This document shows, one piece after another, positions 1-12,383 of a DNA stretch of 64,000 nt. A program made the translations under genes and the position numbers. The notes beneath the pieces were generated by a model that did not search any database, was not told where the DNA came from, and saw only the letters and a program-made list of their open reading frames with translations. Source of the DNA: Klebsormidium nitens (Eukaryota > Streptophyta > Klebsormidiophyceae > Klebsormidiales > Klebsormidiaceae); contig DF237261.1 of the NCBI GenBank assembly GCA_000708835.1, forward strand, positions 5,931 through 69,930, written 5' to 3'. Numbering within the stretch: the first letter of the stretch is position 1; the number at the start of each line of letters is the position of its first letter.

Positions 1-697
1 CTCTCCATTCCGCCCTAGATCAGAAGCATTGCGAGTCTGATCCTTTTGGCCTTCCTCTCTTTCCCTTCCGTCTCACAGGTTCCCGCCACGAGCAAAACAG
101 TCGTAGAGCTTCTGGAGACGGCATTCGAGGCTCGTTTTCTGGAGAAGAAGCTCATCGCTTTCCACGGTGACAAGAGAGAGGAGTCCGACAAGATGCTCCT
201 GCAGCGCGCGATCTCCAATCCGGACGAATCGCTGAGTCATCGCGGACTGCCTCGCGTTCACCGTGCCCACTATCGGTCCCGGGGTCTCGATCGAGAAGAA
301 GGGGAGTTACGACCTGGTGGTCGGGGTGGCCGTAAACTCCGACAACCACCCCGACGCCCAAGTCCTGATGCAGCAGATACAGAGGGCGAGAGATGCCGGG
401 GACATACAGATCTTCTACAGCGAACTTCCGAGCCGTCGGAGGGTCCCTCACCCGGATACCAAGGAAGAGGTGTTCCGGATGCTGGAGAGTAGCGACCGGG
501 AGCTCGCCGACCTGATGCAAGGGGTCTCGGTAGATCATGTGGACATGCTGCGGGGTGCTCCGGGAGAGCGTGCCATCTACGACCGCAGCTCCGCAACCTG
601 CAACCTGTACGCCTGGGAGCTCGACAAACCCTGTTGCATCTGGGAGCTCAACAACCCCTGTTGCGCCTGGGAGCTCAAACCTTTGCATTTGCCCTGA
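1..697 (+). CDS. 3' end of an unrecognised gene (partial)
   Basis: The window opens inside an intron: a pyrimidine-rich stretch ends in a good acceptor (AG at 77-78), and an open frame starts at 79 with residues VPATSKTVVELLETAFEARF. The longest downstream frame (about 236-697, ending TGA) is offset by one and reads through PTIGPGVSIEKKGSYDLVVG and a charged helical stretch. The frames can be joined by a 70-base intron (167-236) that keeps phase but has a poor pyrimidine tract; the alternative is a frameshift in a decaying gene. The last about 25 residues come from a 27-base tandem repeat. I do not recognise the family and propose no function. Start and upstream exons lie outside the window. 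Confidence 0.4.
614..682 (+). repeat. 27-bp in-frame tandem repeat
   Basis: Units start at 614, 641 and 668, each beginning tgggagctc. The repeat stays in frame and encodes near-identical WELxxPCCx units just before the stop codon, so the protein tail appears to have grown by recent tandem duplication. Confidence 0.85.
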
Positions 698-2891
698 CAA
701 CGTGACTGCTAGCTGGACTAAGTTGGGCATGAGGTTTCCTACCCAAGTCATTGGTATGTACCGAGGGGACTCACTCAACGTGCCCAGCAGTAACTTTCCG
801 AGTGAATCTAGGGCACGTTCAGTGGTCCCGGTCTCTGTTCGTTATGCCACGTGGCAGGTGCGCTCCGGATGTTCATGGAGGGGTCAGACTGGGGTCAATG
901 CCCGGCGGGTCGAGTCGGGTTCGAGGTTCCGCCGTTTGCGGCGCGAGTGAATTCGTAGCGGGTTTTGATTTAACCGAGGTTTAAACTGGTCCGGAATTCG
1001 GTTCGCGAGTGTGTTCCGAGTCGAATTTTATTCTGGCGGGGGGGTCCATCGGACGGTGGATGTTATTCCGGAGGCTTCCCTCGGGCCGTCAGATAACTCC
1101 GATGTCACCAGTCCCTAATAGTCGGAATCATACGGTATACCTTGGTCGTCCGGTATCAACTTTCAAGTTTCAAGCATCATAGGCTTGGGTGGTTTAGCTT
1201 GCTAGGCAGTTATCCGTGACCAGGCTTGGTTTCCGGACCTGCTTCTGAGCCTGGTTTGCCAAACATGCTCTTGAGCATCTTCTTCGATACCGTCCGATAA
1301 GCTGTTTTGTTTAGATTCACGGTCCATGCAGGATATCATGTGTAACCTCCTCTGAACAATGTGTCTTTTTGACGCAAAACCCAAACTAGCAAACCCAGTC
1401 ACTTTCCTGAATATATTCGACAAAATTGTATTATATTGCCAATGGACATCTCGGACAACATTTGTTTTGATTTCACGAAAACCCGGCCCAGTACGGCAAT
1501 GGCACAGAAACGCTTGGACACTCTGCAAGTCAATCATTCTCGGCGCGTTTCTCGGAGGCGCTCAGAACCGCGTCACTGTAACCCGCGGTTCTGCTTGGCA
1601 AACGTCATCTGATACGACGTCAGACTCAGAATCTCGGGCCGGATATATCCTGTCAAACTCGGCGCAAAGGAGCCAAGTCGGAAAGGAGCAAGCTACTTAG
1701 CTGCTGTCTGCCATGCCTGAGTCCAAAAGATGATGACATCAGGCAAATTTTGCCGTCAACTGTCATAAGAGCGTTGGGAATGCGTCGGAGCGTTACGGGC
1801 GTTTCAACTCTCCGTTTGTTCGTACACTAGGAACATCAGGAAGCCGTGGAAAAGGTTTCCTGCTTATGCCCAGTCGATTACATTGTCATTTATGTATCAG
1901 AAATATGGTCGACTTTTGAAACCCACACTGGAGCAACTGATCATGGTGGCTCTCTTTGACTCCTATATATTTTCCGTCTAGTGGGCATTTCGTCTGTCGT
2001 TCTGATTGGCTAAGGTTTGGAGGTTAGTGCTCACGCTGGGAGTAGGTGTTAGTCGTGAGGATTGTGTGCGCAGGCAAAGAAAAACAAATGTCAGCAGTGC
2101 GCTGAGCGGGCGCCAAATAAATTTCACAGAGGTCTAAAGAGTTTTCACAGACTTTCCACCACCACCACCAATCAGAACGGTTGCTTCCAGGAGGGTGGGT
2201 TGAAGAGGTGACACCAGCAAAAGTCCAAGCCGAGAACGTTTGGCGGGGGCGAATGTTGTTGACATCTACTTAACGAGTATGTGATGAGTCTCCTTTCAAC
2301 TTTCTCAAGCTTCTCATTTTGAGCTTGCATTCTCAGACAAAGGTGAAGGAACTCTTCATCAAATTGGGTTGCGTGAATGCAAGACTCTGTGGCGCCTTGA
2401 TATATGTTTTTCCCGGTGTTTGACCTTTCGGGGTGCCCACATTGTGCCCCGTTCCTTATGTCCCCAGAAGGCTGAACCCATCAAAGCCTTAATGCCGCAT
2501 ACTTCTATCCTGATTGGGACAGAAGGCCTAAATTCACAATCGATTAGACGGTGGTACATCAAGTGACTCATATGACTGACGTTCTATGTGAAGGTCTCCC
2601 TTTCTGTGAGCTTTTCCTGACAGCTGTCTTTCACTTGACAGCTGGCATAGGCTTAAATGTGAATACTCTTATATGCCGCCCAGCATCCATGATGCTTGAC
2701 AGCCCGCCACTACAGAGATAAGATTGAGGCTTGGAAAACTTGCGAGTGCCCTCAATAACCACTACGAGCCCCTCAGTGTTACACACAGCGTGGCTGTTGA
2801 GCAAGTAGATTGAATGCAAACCAGAAGTACTGCCTTGATCACTGGGTATAACCAAAGCAGGGTACGGACCGTGCGCCCCTTGCCCTTCCAG
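698..2891. other. Intergenic / 5' region of the ING gene
   Basis: No frame here shows recognisable protein sequence or convincing splice sites. A TATA-like tctatatatttt lies at about 1962-1973 and a short (cca)n run at about 2157. An upstream non-coding or short coding first exon of the ING gene may lie here, because the first recognised ING exon is preceded by a good acceptor. Confidence 0.5.
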
Positions 2892-2900
2892 GTGTCTAAG

Positions 2901-5900
2901 ATGCTGCCTCCAGAGCTTCGAAAGAATCTCAGACTTATGCGCGAACTAGACGCGCAGTCCCAAGGTACGTAATCAGGATAGTTGTTGGTTCCTACAGAAA
3001 GATATGGATGGCTGGAACTCACCCACCTGTCTTTCTAAGAGATGTTGGCACACGTCTTCGATGCTGTGTCATTGCGGAGGTTACCAACGTAGTGCGCAGT
3101 CGAAAAATTTGCATTTTGCCCGTATGGCATACTGTTGGGCTGACTTCGAGGCTAGAAACATTGCACTCATGTTTGTGTTGCCTGGTTGCAACTCAATTGT
3201 TGCTCATCCTGGTTGCGGATGTGTGTACGGTTTATTCCTGAACCGCCAGGTGATGGGTGCCAACTTTCTGTTTCCAAACCTGTTTGACAAAGAGTCCACT
3301 CACCTGCTAAAGGCGTGTTCATGATTATGCCCCATTTTGAAGACGAACCCCAGTTTAGAAAAGTTGACGGTTGAAAAGTCGTCATGAAACACTGTCCACT
3401 GATCAATGGATACAAGGACTCTGGACGTGGAAAACAAGCTCCACTTTTTTGAATGCTTTCAAATTTCTGATGGAAGCTGTTTGCGAAGAAGTACCCATGT
3501 TCAGAGAGGAGACAATCGACCTAGCCTGCCCCTCTTGGCTTGCTTCAATGTGCTCCATATTCCATTTCCCTCGAGAAAAAGAATTTTACAACAATCAGAA
3601 GACGAATAAACGGAATCCCCGACAGAAGAATCGCAATCCGTTCTTTCCATCTGACGCAAGAACTCGAAGGTGTTCTTAAAAATGATTGGATAGTCAGAGA
3701 ACTTGACAGCAAGAACTTCACATCGTTTCTTTTTTGTAATGTGCTCAGATCTCCAAAGGCGTATAGAAGACACGCTCGCGGCACGGATTGCCGAGCTCAG
3801 GGAGCGCGCGGAGGGTGGGTCGCCGAAGGAAGGGAGTGTGACCCCCGGAAAAGATGCGCATGGGAAGGAGCGGCAGATCGAGAAGGATCATGACGCGTGC
3901 GCACAGCTGGCGGATAAAAAGGTTGCTCTTGCGGAGCAAACCTATAACCTGGTGAGCGCTTTTTCGGGTTTGCGGGTAACCCGACCTCGACCCTAAAAAA
4001 GTGATCCTAAGAGTTGCCCTGGCGGACCAAACCTATGGTGTGGTGGGCTTCGTACATTGTCAGTCGTTGAAAAGGGATTCCAAATGGGTCCCAAATGCTT
4101 CAGGTTTATGCCTGTTCCCGGTTGCCTTGCTGGCGGAATGAAACCGGGCGTAGATATTCTTTGATCTGGCGAGCTTCGGGCGCGTCTTTTGCTTGGAATG
4201 ATGCCCTGAGCTTTGGGATCATGTTTAGCGCCCGAGATAGCACTGACTAACCGTAACGAAGTTCAAATGGCTGGCATTCTTTGTTTTGGGCGGAATAAGC
4301 CGAAAGCGTTTGGCAACATACCAGATGCGCATTAAAGCTTGACTGGCATTGCTGTGCGTAACACGCGAGTTGAAAGTGGCGCTTTGATCAAAGGCGCAAC
4401 CATTCACAATTGGACCTTCCGGATCTATTAGCACTTGACGTTGAAAAGTAGACGGCTGTTTCTTGGGGTCTGATATGTACGTCATCGGAATCTCGAAGTT
4501 CGAAACCGATCGGAGGTGACAGTCTGGACAGCTTTAGTAACGCCAGGATTCGAGATAACCACACGATTGATCGCCCTCTTTGATAAACCCACTGTATCTC
4601 AGCTTGACGTAAAGCTTCGTTCCGTTCCAGATTACTCCTTGCATAATCTCAGCAAACGAGCTTTTTCGTCTCGCGTCGGTCGAGCCTTGCGGAGCAACGT
4701 TCAACCGAACAATTCAGGATCGATCGAAACGGTCGAGCAAAATAGTCCAGCCGCATTTTTTGTTTTTGGGGTCGTGACAACAAAGATCATCAATCTAAAT
4801 TTTTCCTTTTCGTGTTTGTATTTCTTTTCGCGGTCGTTCATCTACTAATTCCGAGTAAATACGAGGAAGTTTTGAAAAGGAGAGCTTTTCTTCCCTCACG
4901 TCAAGGTCCACTCCAATCGTCACTCAAATGATTATCGTCGTCAGATCGACAAGCATCTCAGACGTTTGTGTGCGGTCGTTCCTTTCCTATTTCTCGCCAA
5001 AATCATAGCCGCTCCTTCAATGATGAATCAATGCGCTTGCAATCAAGAGTTTCTCAACTGGGTGTTTTCAGATCGACAAGCACATACGACGGTTAGACAC
5101 CGACCTCCACCGCTTACAAGCGGAAGTCAAGGCCGAGCGCGCCGCGGCCGCCGCAACTGCCGCCGCCGCAAACCCCCCCCTTCAGGAGCAGCCGAAAACA
5201 TCCCCCCGGGACAGCAACGGGGACGCACACACCCCGGGGGGCACTCAGCGGAAAAGGTGCGCGAGCAACGAGCTCGGAGAACGGGTTCTGCTTTCACGCA
5301 AACATTGCAAGTTTTGCTTTTGCGATTTTTTCGAATGGATCGCATTCAGTCTGGTTCGGTGTGATCCAACCGGAGCGCTCGTACGTTTCCGATGGACGTT
5401 GAGCGTGAAATTATGTTCGCAGGTTGCGTCGGTCCGACCAAGTCTGGTTGGCTCGCAAATGGCATCTATACTGAAGGAGACTTCAACTGTCAACCCTCCT
5501 CCTTGGCAGCATAAATGACGCGCTTCATGACGTTTAGGCCACCAATTATCGCAGTCATCTGCCCCATTTCTAACCCACGAAGAATGGCCGTCTGGGGAGG
5601 ACAATATTCTCTATCTTGCAACACCGGAAGGGAGTCTGACACGTGTGCCTCTGCAGAGGCCACGTGGCAACGGGCGCCCCACCAGTGGTTCCGGAGGCGC
5701 CAGAGCCTCCCCCTGTGGAGATCAACCTGGAAATAGATCCAAACGAGCCGACCTACTGTTACTGCCAACAGGTGGGTTCCAGGCAAGCACATATTTCACT
5801 TCATGTGGCATCGAATCGTATCCTGGCCCCCTCTCTCAGATACGCATGAAAGCATCGGATGACGGATCGGTTTTCTTGGAGGCCTGGCTTTTCTGTAATG

Positions 5901-7003
5901 CTTAGCATGCTCGCTTGACAATTGACGATTGATACTTGTGCAATGAGAATCGATCTCCGTTTCTTCAGAAAAGGTGGGTCCGAACAGGCGACTTCTGTCT
6001 CGACGTCGTTCGCGTTTGCTGTGCTTCTGGTTACTCTCGTTCTGTCCTTTTCGAAAATTTCTGCGACAGAGCTTTCCTAAAATTGGACGGATCTCGAGGG
6101 TCGCACTTGTTTAGTTACACGGCATATCTGCCATTGCATCGACGTATCTTTGATTGGCAGGCGAGCGTAACCTCCACGATTTGAAAGGGGACATTTGTAC
6201 GTCTTGATATCCCCCTTGAGAGCCTTGTGAGCACCGCTTGGTCGACTCGGCAAAGGAATCCCTTGCCGTGCCGTAAACGGCCAAAGCGTCTTCTCGCCCT
6301 TACCGCCAACGAGTTGCGCCAAGAAGAAGCGTTCCCCATCTGACGACCGTGTTCCGCTGGAAATGGCGCGGAAGTAGACAGTGGAAACATTAAGGACGGA
6401 TTGACGACTCAGTCCCTCTTTCCTGAAAGCCAAGTCTCAGGAACGTCGCGGTCTTGCCTTGCAGGTCTCGTTTGGCGAAATGGTGGGCTGCGATAATAAA
6501 GACGTGAGATTCCCGACTCTTTTGACCTTCTCTCCAGCCAGATCTTCTCCGTTTGGCAGGCCTGTCTTGTAGATTGCTTGTATTGACTCCGCGTTAGTAG
6601 GAAACGCGTGCTTAGACTGCTCACCTTATTTCTCCACGATGGAAGGGTGACATCGGTTTGGACATTTTGTAGTAGCGAACCTGATTTTGAGTCCTATCAA
6701 AGGAGCAACTAGAAGTGCGTCTCTTTCCAATGTCCCTCGGGCCTACGTGGTATTCCATCTAGTGACGGGTTGTGGTGTACGATACACACTACTGCCTCGA
6801 CTATGCATACGAGACAGATCCTCGAAGCAGACGCTTATGCAAAGCTGTATTGGGCCGGTGATTGTCTCACGGTTCGCCTTCCCTTCCAACAGTGCGAAAT
6901 TCAGTGGTTCCACTTCGATTGCGTGGGACTCACTACCAAGCCCCGGGGCAAGTGGTACTGCCCCGACTGCATAACAAAAGTCAAACGGAAGCGGACAAAG
7001 TGA
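2901..7003 (+). CDS. ING-family PHD-finger protein (histone H3K4me3 reader)
   Basis: Exons: 2892-2964, 3749-3951, 5072-5256, 5657-5771, 6465-6503, 6893-7003; all join in phase. From the ATG at 2901 the product is 238 aa. The N-terminal ING helix region is clear ([20 protein letters not shown], then [14 protein letters not shown] and [12 protein letters not shown]). An Ala/Pro-rich linker follows, then a C-terminal PHD finger at about residues 184-229 with the full C4HC3 set (YCYC, GCDNKDC, WFHFDC, YCPDC) and a basic tail [11 protein letters not shown] proteins are nuclear subunits of histone acetyltransferase or deacetylase complexes and bind H3K4me3 through the PHD; that role is family knowledge. 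Codons upstream of the ATG stay open to the acceptor at 2890-2891, so an extra first exon is possible and the start is the least certain part. Three PHD exons are very short (39 bases for the fifth). Introns after exon 2 and before exon 3 contain decayed copies of the adjoining junctions. Confidence 0.92.
3922..4150 (+). repeat. Echo of ING exon 2 donor junction
   Basis: The exon end and donor at 3922-3960 (last exon base 3951) recur at 4013-4050 with the GT in the same place (boundary 4042, spacing 91). A third, weaker resemblance starts at 4121. The copy reads gttgccctggcggaccaaac where the real exon has gttgctcttgcggagcaaac. Confidence 0.7.
4941..5095 (+). repeat. Echo of ING exon 3 acceptor junction
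   Basis: The real exon starts at 5072 after ttttcag with atcgacaagcacatacgacg. An earlier copy starts at 4945 after gtcgtcag with atcgacaagcatctcagacg, 127 bases upstream. The copy translates as IDKHLRR, matching the ING consensus at least as well as the exon used, but diverges straight after. Confidence 0.75.
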
Positions 7004-8901
7004 CCGGGGTGCAGGGCGGCGGTCGCCCTGATAGACAGGGTTAAGTTCTGGTTAGGGCAACGTTAGGCCCAGGTAAGGCTCACGTTAGGCTAAGAGTAAG
7101 TAAAGGGATCAGAGGCTTTCGGGAACTTATACGCCTTGGACGGAGGCGCCATAAGTTTCGAAAGACTCATCTATGGGCGTTGCCGGGAAGCGTGTTTCTG
7201 ATGCGGTTTTGCTTTATAGGCAGTACTGTCGGCCATATGCTGATCTGGGTCTGCAAGTCATTGTTCGGCGGCCGCATCGCTTCATCTGTGAACCAATACA
7301 TATCTTCACAATGGTGGTTGGTTTGGATCCTAGAGCCTTCTTCGCTTTCCAAATGCTTGAAGTACCTAGCTACTTAACACTGAGAGATGACTGGCAGAAG
7401 AGTGCTCTGCCAGAGGTCGGACGGAACAACGTGTCTGACATTTTTTGCACATGTCATGGCTCACATCAGCTTGCATAACAAATGTGCATGGGCCCCCACT
7501 GGTTTAACAAGCTCTTCAGGGGCTGTCGAAGGCCCACAATAGTACAGTTGCCGTATACACACTAAGTGCAGGCAAAAGCAGCTGATTCAATACAAGCGCG
7601 GGCCTAGCTATAGCAGTGCTGATCGAGAGAATTCGTGTATCAAGGCCTGGAATTGATATGTAGCCAATCTCAGCATGATCAAATCTCATGACAGTGCCCG
7701 ATTATAGCTACCAGAACTCGACCTTTTAGTATCCAGGCGCGTTCGCATGCAATTTGATGGTTGGGTTCTTGTCTGTACGCCAAAAGTTTCAAAGGGATTG
7801 CGATCCCATACAGGGTCCAGTAAACCGGCCGAGAACACAAATCTAATTTGTGGTGACCAGCAGAAGCTTCTTAGCCGTGTCTATGAGTCTAAAGTTGCAT
7901 GCAAGAAGTAGAACAAAGATTACAGCAGCACACACTGAGCCTTGCAGGTCAATGCAACACCAAGAGCATGAGACAAGCTTTGTTTGGACGGCCAATGAAG
8001 AACGATCAGGGCGAAGGCAAACGAATTCACACAACACAACACAACACACTTTTAAATCATATACAGTTCAAACAATATCGTTCCCCTTAAGCTTATGGAG
8101 GGGGTAACACGCGATGCAACTGTAACTACTCTACAGGCAGTTTGCCGCACTATGCAGGCACTCGTCACGCATCTATTTGACTAGCTTCTGGTTCTTAAAA
8201 GGCCACCTCACTTTCTTTGTACTAGCTTTTGCTTCTGGGAAGCCATCTTGCTTTCAATATAGCTTGTTAGCACAACTATTCGCTTCTGGCCCCGGAGCAT
8301 TTGCAGCCCACTCTGAAACCGCCAGGTCAAACCTGCTCCTGCTAGATACCGGCTAGTGTCTAGTCAGCACCACCTCTTTATACCCAAACCTTGCTAGTCA
8401 TATTGATCACTACACACCAGTCATTAGCTGTCCTACCTTATGCTAATCTATGTCACACACAGTACGGGCCACCTTGGAAGGGGCAAAGAATTAGGTACAC
8501 GAGTATAGACAATCCGCGATTGTGGGACTACTATAGGTCTGCTGAGCTGGTGGGCTTTTCTGGTCTCAGGGGAGGTGAAGTGGGGCAGCTCTAAACAGTT
8601 TGCTTTGCTGCAAAGGAGGGAACAAAGACCATCTCAGGGTTCTGATTGTAGAGAATCTATTCAAGGACAAATGACATGATCATCAGAATCAGCTAATTAT
8701 TATAATAAGCCCAGGGTCACCGCAGCAAGTCATACCACAGGCCAGGCTCGACAAGAAAGTCTGGCTTAATGAAGCTTCAGCTCTCATGTATTCAACATGC
8801 CAACTTTCTCCCAAGAACGGTTCACAATCACTTCCAGATATAAAACCATGCAACAAAAGCTTCGCAGAATTAGGAACTACTTTGGGGGCCTGCATTTTTG
8901 T
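7004..8901. other. Intergenic, convergent gene ends
   Basis: Lies between the plus-strand ING gene and a minus-strand gene. It holds a short run of ttaggc-like words (about 7035-7100) and a cacaacacaacacaacac microsatellite (about 8027-8050). No coding signal was found. Confidence 0.5.
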
Positions 8902-9944
8902 TCACTCACCTAACCTTTGCCCGTCGCGGGCATCGAATTGCATGTCACCCCCGAGCGTTTGACTGCAAAGCCTTGCAGTGGCTGCTTCTAGAGCAGCATC
9001 AAAGGCCTTGGCGCGGTTTTTTGTCCTTGTGAGGAGGTAATGCTTGAAGAAGTCAGAGTTCTCCTTTTCCAACCCCTTCCAAACTGCACAAGTACGAGGA
9101 CTAATGTCAACCAGCTCATAATATGCAATTGTTGTCCTGCTTTCTTTCTGACTCTGCTCTCTGACTTACTGATAACACAGACTACATGATCCAAATACTA
9201 GTTGAACGAACTACCCAGACTGAGCTCAGTTGAGTAGGAAAAGCGAAGTCAAACACAGCACCAAACCTAACAGCTAACCTTAAGCCAGCCAAATACACAA
9301 TCAGCCTCAGCTCCAACACATTCAGCACTGCAGGACACTATTGTGAAGGCTGATCGCAACACAACTTTTGATCAGCACAGTTGATCAGATCAGGTGCCTA
9401 CAACCCAAGATCATTACCTGCAATTGTGATTGCTGGTTGGACATGGGCATACTTTGCCAAACTCTTGCAGCAGCCTTCTAGATCCATGTACATAATCAAG
9501 CACTTCTCAATCAGGTGCTGAACCTGCAGAATGCAACAGGGGTAACCCGTGATCAGCTTTTACACAAGTAAGAGAAACCAGTTCTGCCATCCGGAGTGCT
9601 CGTAGAGAGACCAAGGCAATAGGAAAGACTCCACAAGGTAGAATTGCAAAAGACAGAAATGCATGGTGTACCAATTCTGCGATCAACTCAAACCCCGCGC
9701 AAGCATCTTTCCACAAAATGGACCAAAGATCATTGCCACATAACCCAGCACCAGCTCACGAATGCACCAACCACCTAGGAAGTGACGGAACAGTAGAGCA
9801 GCTGATTGATCAACATGCTGATTCTTGTCAGGGTGAACACGGACCAAAGAGCTTGAGAACCTTGCAGTTGCATTGGATGCTTACCATGACGATGTAAGAG
9901 TGTGAGACCTGCTTCGTGCCGGCCGCCTTGCCTGAATGCACCAT
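8902..9944 (-). CDS. Small plant-specific protein (TIGR01589-type domain)
   Basis: Exons in transcription order: 9944-9885 (ATG, 20 codons), 9523-9418, 9083-8902 (TGA). Phases match (0, then 1) and the product is 115 aa. It starts MVHSGKAAGTKQVSHSYIVM, then VQHLIEKCLIMYMD, a Tyr/Ala helix ending AHVQPAITIAVW, and KGLEKENSDFFKHY. From memory this is the pattern of the short plant-specific domain catalogued as TIGR01589 (VQHLIEkCl...W..LEkEN.eFF). The function of that family is unknown to me. The protein is soluble, mostly helical and has no signal peptide. The final exon has a good donor (gtgagt) overlapping its TGA, so a longer alternatively spliced form is conceivable. Confidence 0.8.
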
Positions 9945-12383
9945 CGCTGACACCTGATTTCGTTTGACAGGCACCCTCATGATCGCTAACTTAGGGCGTG
10001 CGCGTCAAGCGCTTCAACTTGGCTGATCTAAACTGGACTTCCTGATCCGACTCCAAAAGCGCTCCCCGTCTACAAAATGAACCTGATCAAGACCGCCTCA
10101 CGACTTTGTCCAAGAAGTAAGGCCAACTTCACTTGTCAAACCCTCAAACACCAGGATCGTCTTCGTCTCCGCGCTTTGTACTCCGCCCTCGTGAACGGAA
10201 CGTGTTCTCCAGCTTCACAGCGGTGCTTGGAGGCGGGGCAGACGGCATCCCTTGCGCTCCAGCAGGGCTCCAGCTTCCGAGCTCATGCAGGCGTGTGTCC
10301 TCCCTGCCTTTTCCCAAAAGTGACGACGCGCAACTTTTGCAGCAGTCGACGTGGGTACACGAGGAGCCACGCCGTTTGAGTACACTTTGAGTACTCTGCC
10401 TAACCTGGGTACTTCAAGAATCGTCCATCATGCAGATGGCTTGCTTCATTCAAGTTCAAGCTTCAGCTTGGCGCAGGCAGGGCGTACAGCTGGCAACTCG
10501 GTAGTGGGCGGCGCTTCGACTCCCTTTTCCTGGACTGCAGTCGTGATTGAGTGCTATCGCACCCTTATAGGGTTTCTGAAAGAAGTACCCACAGATGGTA
10601 CACCAAAATTGGTTGCAACCCTCCGAACCTTTGACCGTACGTGACCAAGCCTACCCGGTGTATTGCCCCGGTAAGGCTCGCCGGCTCTGTATTGTCGGGG
10701 GGGGTGAAAAGATTAATTGGCCGCGCGGTAACATCGCTTTTGTAGCAGGAATTCCTTTCCCGGGCAGCATGGTCCCTACCGACGACCCTGATAGCACCGG
10801 TGCCATATACTGAGCTCGCGCATGATAACTGAGTAGCTATGCCTACGTGGCCGGCTCGATTTGATAAAGGGACGGTTCAACTAAGAGCCACGTCAAAGCC
10901 AGCTAGATGCATCAACGTGGCAAATATCTGGGGCACGAAACGGTTACGCACTTGCTTCAGGCCAATCAACGAGCGGTAATGGTAAACGCAGCGTCCTTTT
11001 CACGTGTGCTTTTCCCGCCAATTCGCAATGTGTTACGATCTCGAACACGTCAGATTGATTGCCACCGAGGTCTTCTCTGACGTCACAACATTGTTCCGTA
11101 TCCGCAATCAGATACAAGATTGTGTTTCATCGGATACCAGCAGGGATTCCCATGGACTTTCGTCCCGGCCAGCCAGCCACAGGCAGCCCCCCGGTTGTAC
11201 CAGCTGTGGGCTAGGCGGTTGGCTCTACCGGCCAGCTGAATTCCCTACAGACCTGTCAATTCTACCAGCTACCGAGCTGGCGGGGTGCCTTCGGCACCAG
11301 CCAGGGGCCCTTCCCGGCCAGCCAGGTCCACCCCAGGCTGCCAGTTGTGGGAATCCCTGGATACCAGTACCAGACGATGGATCCAAATCGACGGTCGATT
11401 TAGGGGATATTCCGGCGGAGTTGGTTGGAGTTGGAGTTGGTTGGACGCTTTTGCATCGACGGTCGAGCTGCATTCCAGAAGTAAGAGGTCGCCTCTCCAG
11501 CCTTCAAAAATTCGCCTTGCCGTCTGATCGGGACCTGATCAAGATGTCATAACTTATATATACCCACAGAGCGGGTGTTCTCTTTTAATCGCAGATGGGG
11601 CGGCCGAAAATTGAAGGTGTTGTTTTGCCCAATTTCCCCCGGCCTGCTACTTAGCGTTGTGCCGAGGCCGGTAATTCCCGGTCCGGCGCGCAAAGTTACC
11701 CGGTATACAACAATCTGATTGCAACAACACCATATCCGGCCTACCGAGATCCTACCTTGTCCGGTGTCCGTCAAGTCGAATTCAGACTTTTATCACCGGC
11801 CGGGTGCATGGTCGTTTGGAACACCTCGGTGTTGTTGCTGACGTATAACCCACGATCGACGCGGTGCTTTTCGGCGGCAACAGCACCACGATCATCGCTG
11901 TATACCGTCGCTGCGCAAAATGAAGACAACGTGGTCCTCTTTGCAATGTGTTTATATTTATATAGACCCCTAGTAGCTAGTAATTAGAAACTCATAAGGA
12001 CTTCTTAGCAGGTCTAGCTTAAAACATGCGCCAATCACTTATCATGAGCCAATTATGTTGACAGGTAGAATTGATGAGTCAGACATGCCGACTACTTCGA
12101 GGACGTACCAAGAGCTTGCTTGTTAGCTCATCATTGCTTCTCAAGCATGGGGGCATCGGCCACTGATCATAGCGTTTATGGCCCCATTAGTTCCACCACA
12201 CCCCATATGGACGCAATTTTGTTCGCTTAATTTCCATTTGCGAAAGCGGACTCTATCAACTGAGGTCTCTAGTACAAGCGAGCTTCAACTACACATACTT
12301 ATGAGGAACCCAAGACATCTGATTATTGTACATATATAACCTAAAAGCACCATTAGTTTCAATACGTCATCTGGCTCCGTGCC
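9945..12383. other. Intergenic; repeat-like ccggccag/accagct words
   Basis: Upstream of the 115-aa gene and downstream of pyruvate decarboxylase. A GC-rich stretch at about 11160-11350 carries several irregular copies of ccggccagc and taccagct, and 11417-11445 carries a ggagttggagttgg run. The longest frames here are low-complexity and show no family signature. Confidence 0.45.

Noticed and set aside
7035-7100. Interstitial telomere from ttaggc/ttaggg words
   Set aside because: Irregular, only a few copies and not the plant-type tttaggg array.
11004-11552. 182-codon plus-strand open frame
   Set aside because: Composed largely of the irregular ccggccag/accagct repeats, with no family signature or splice support.
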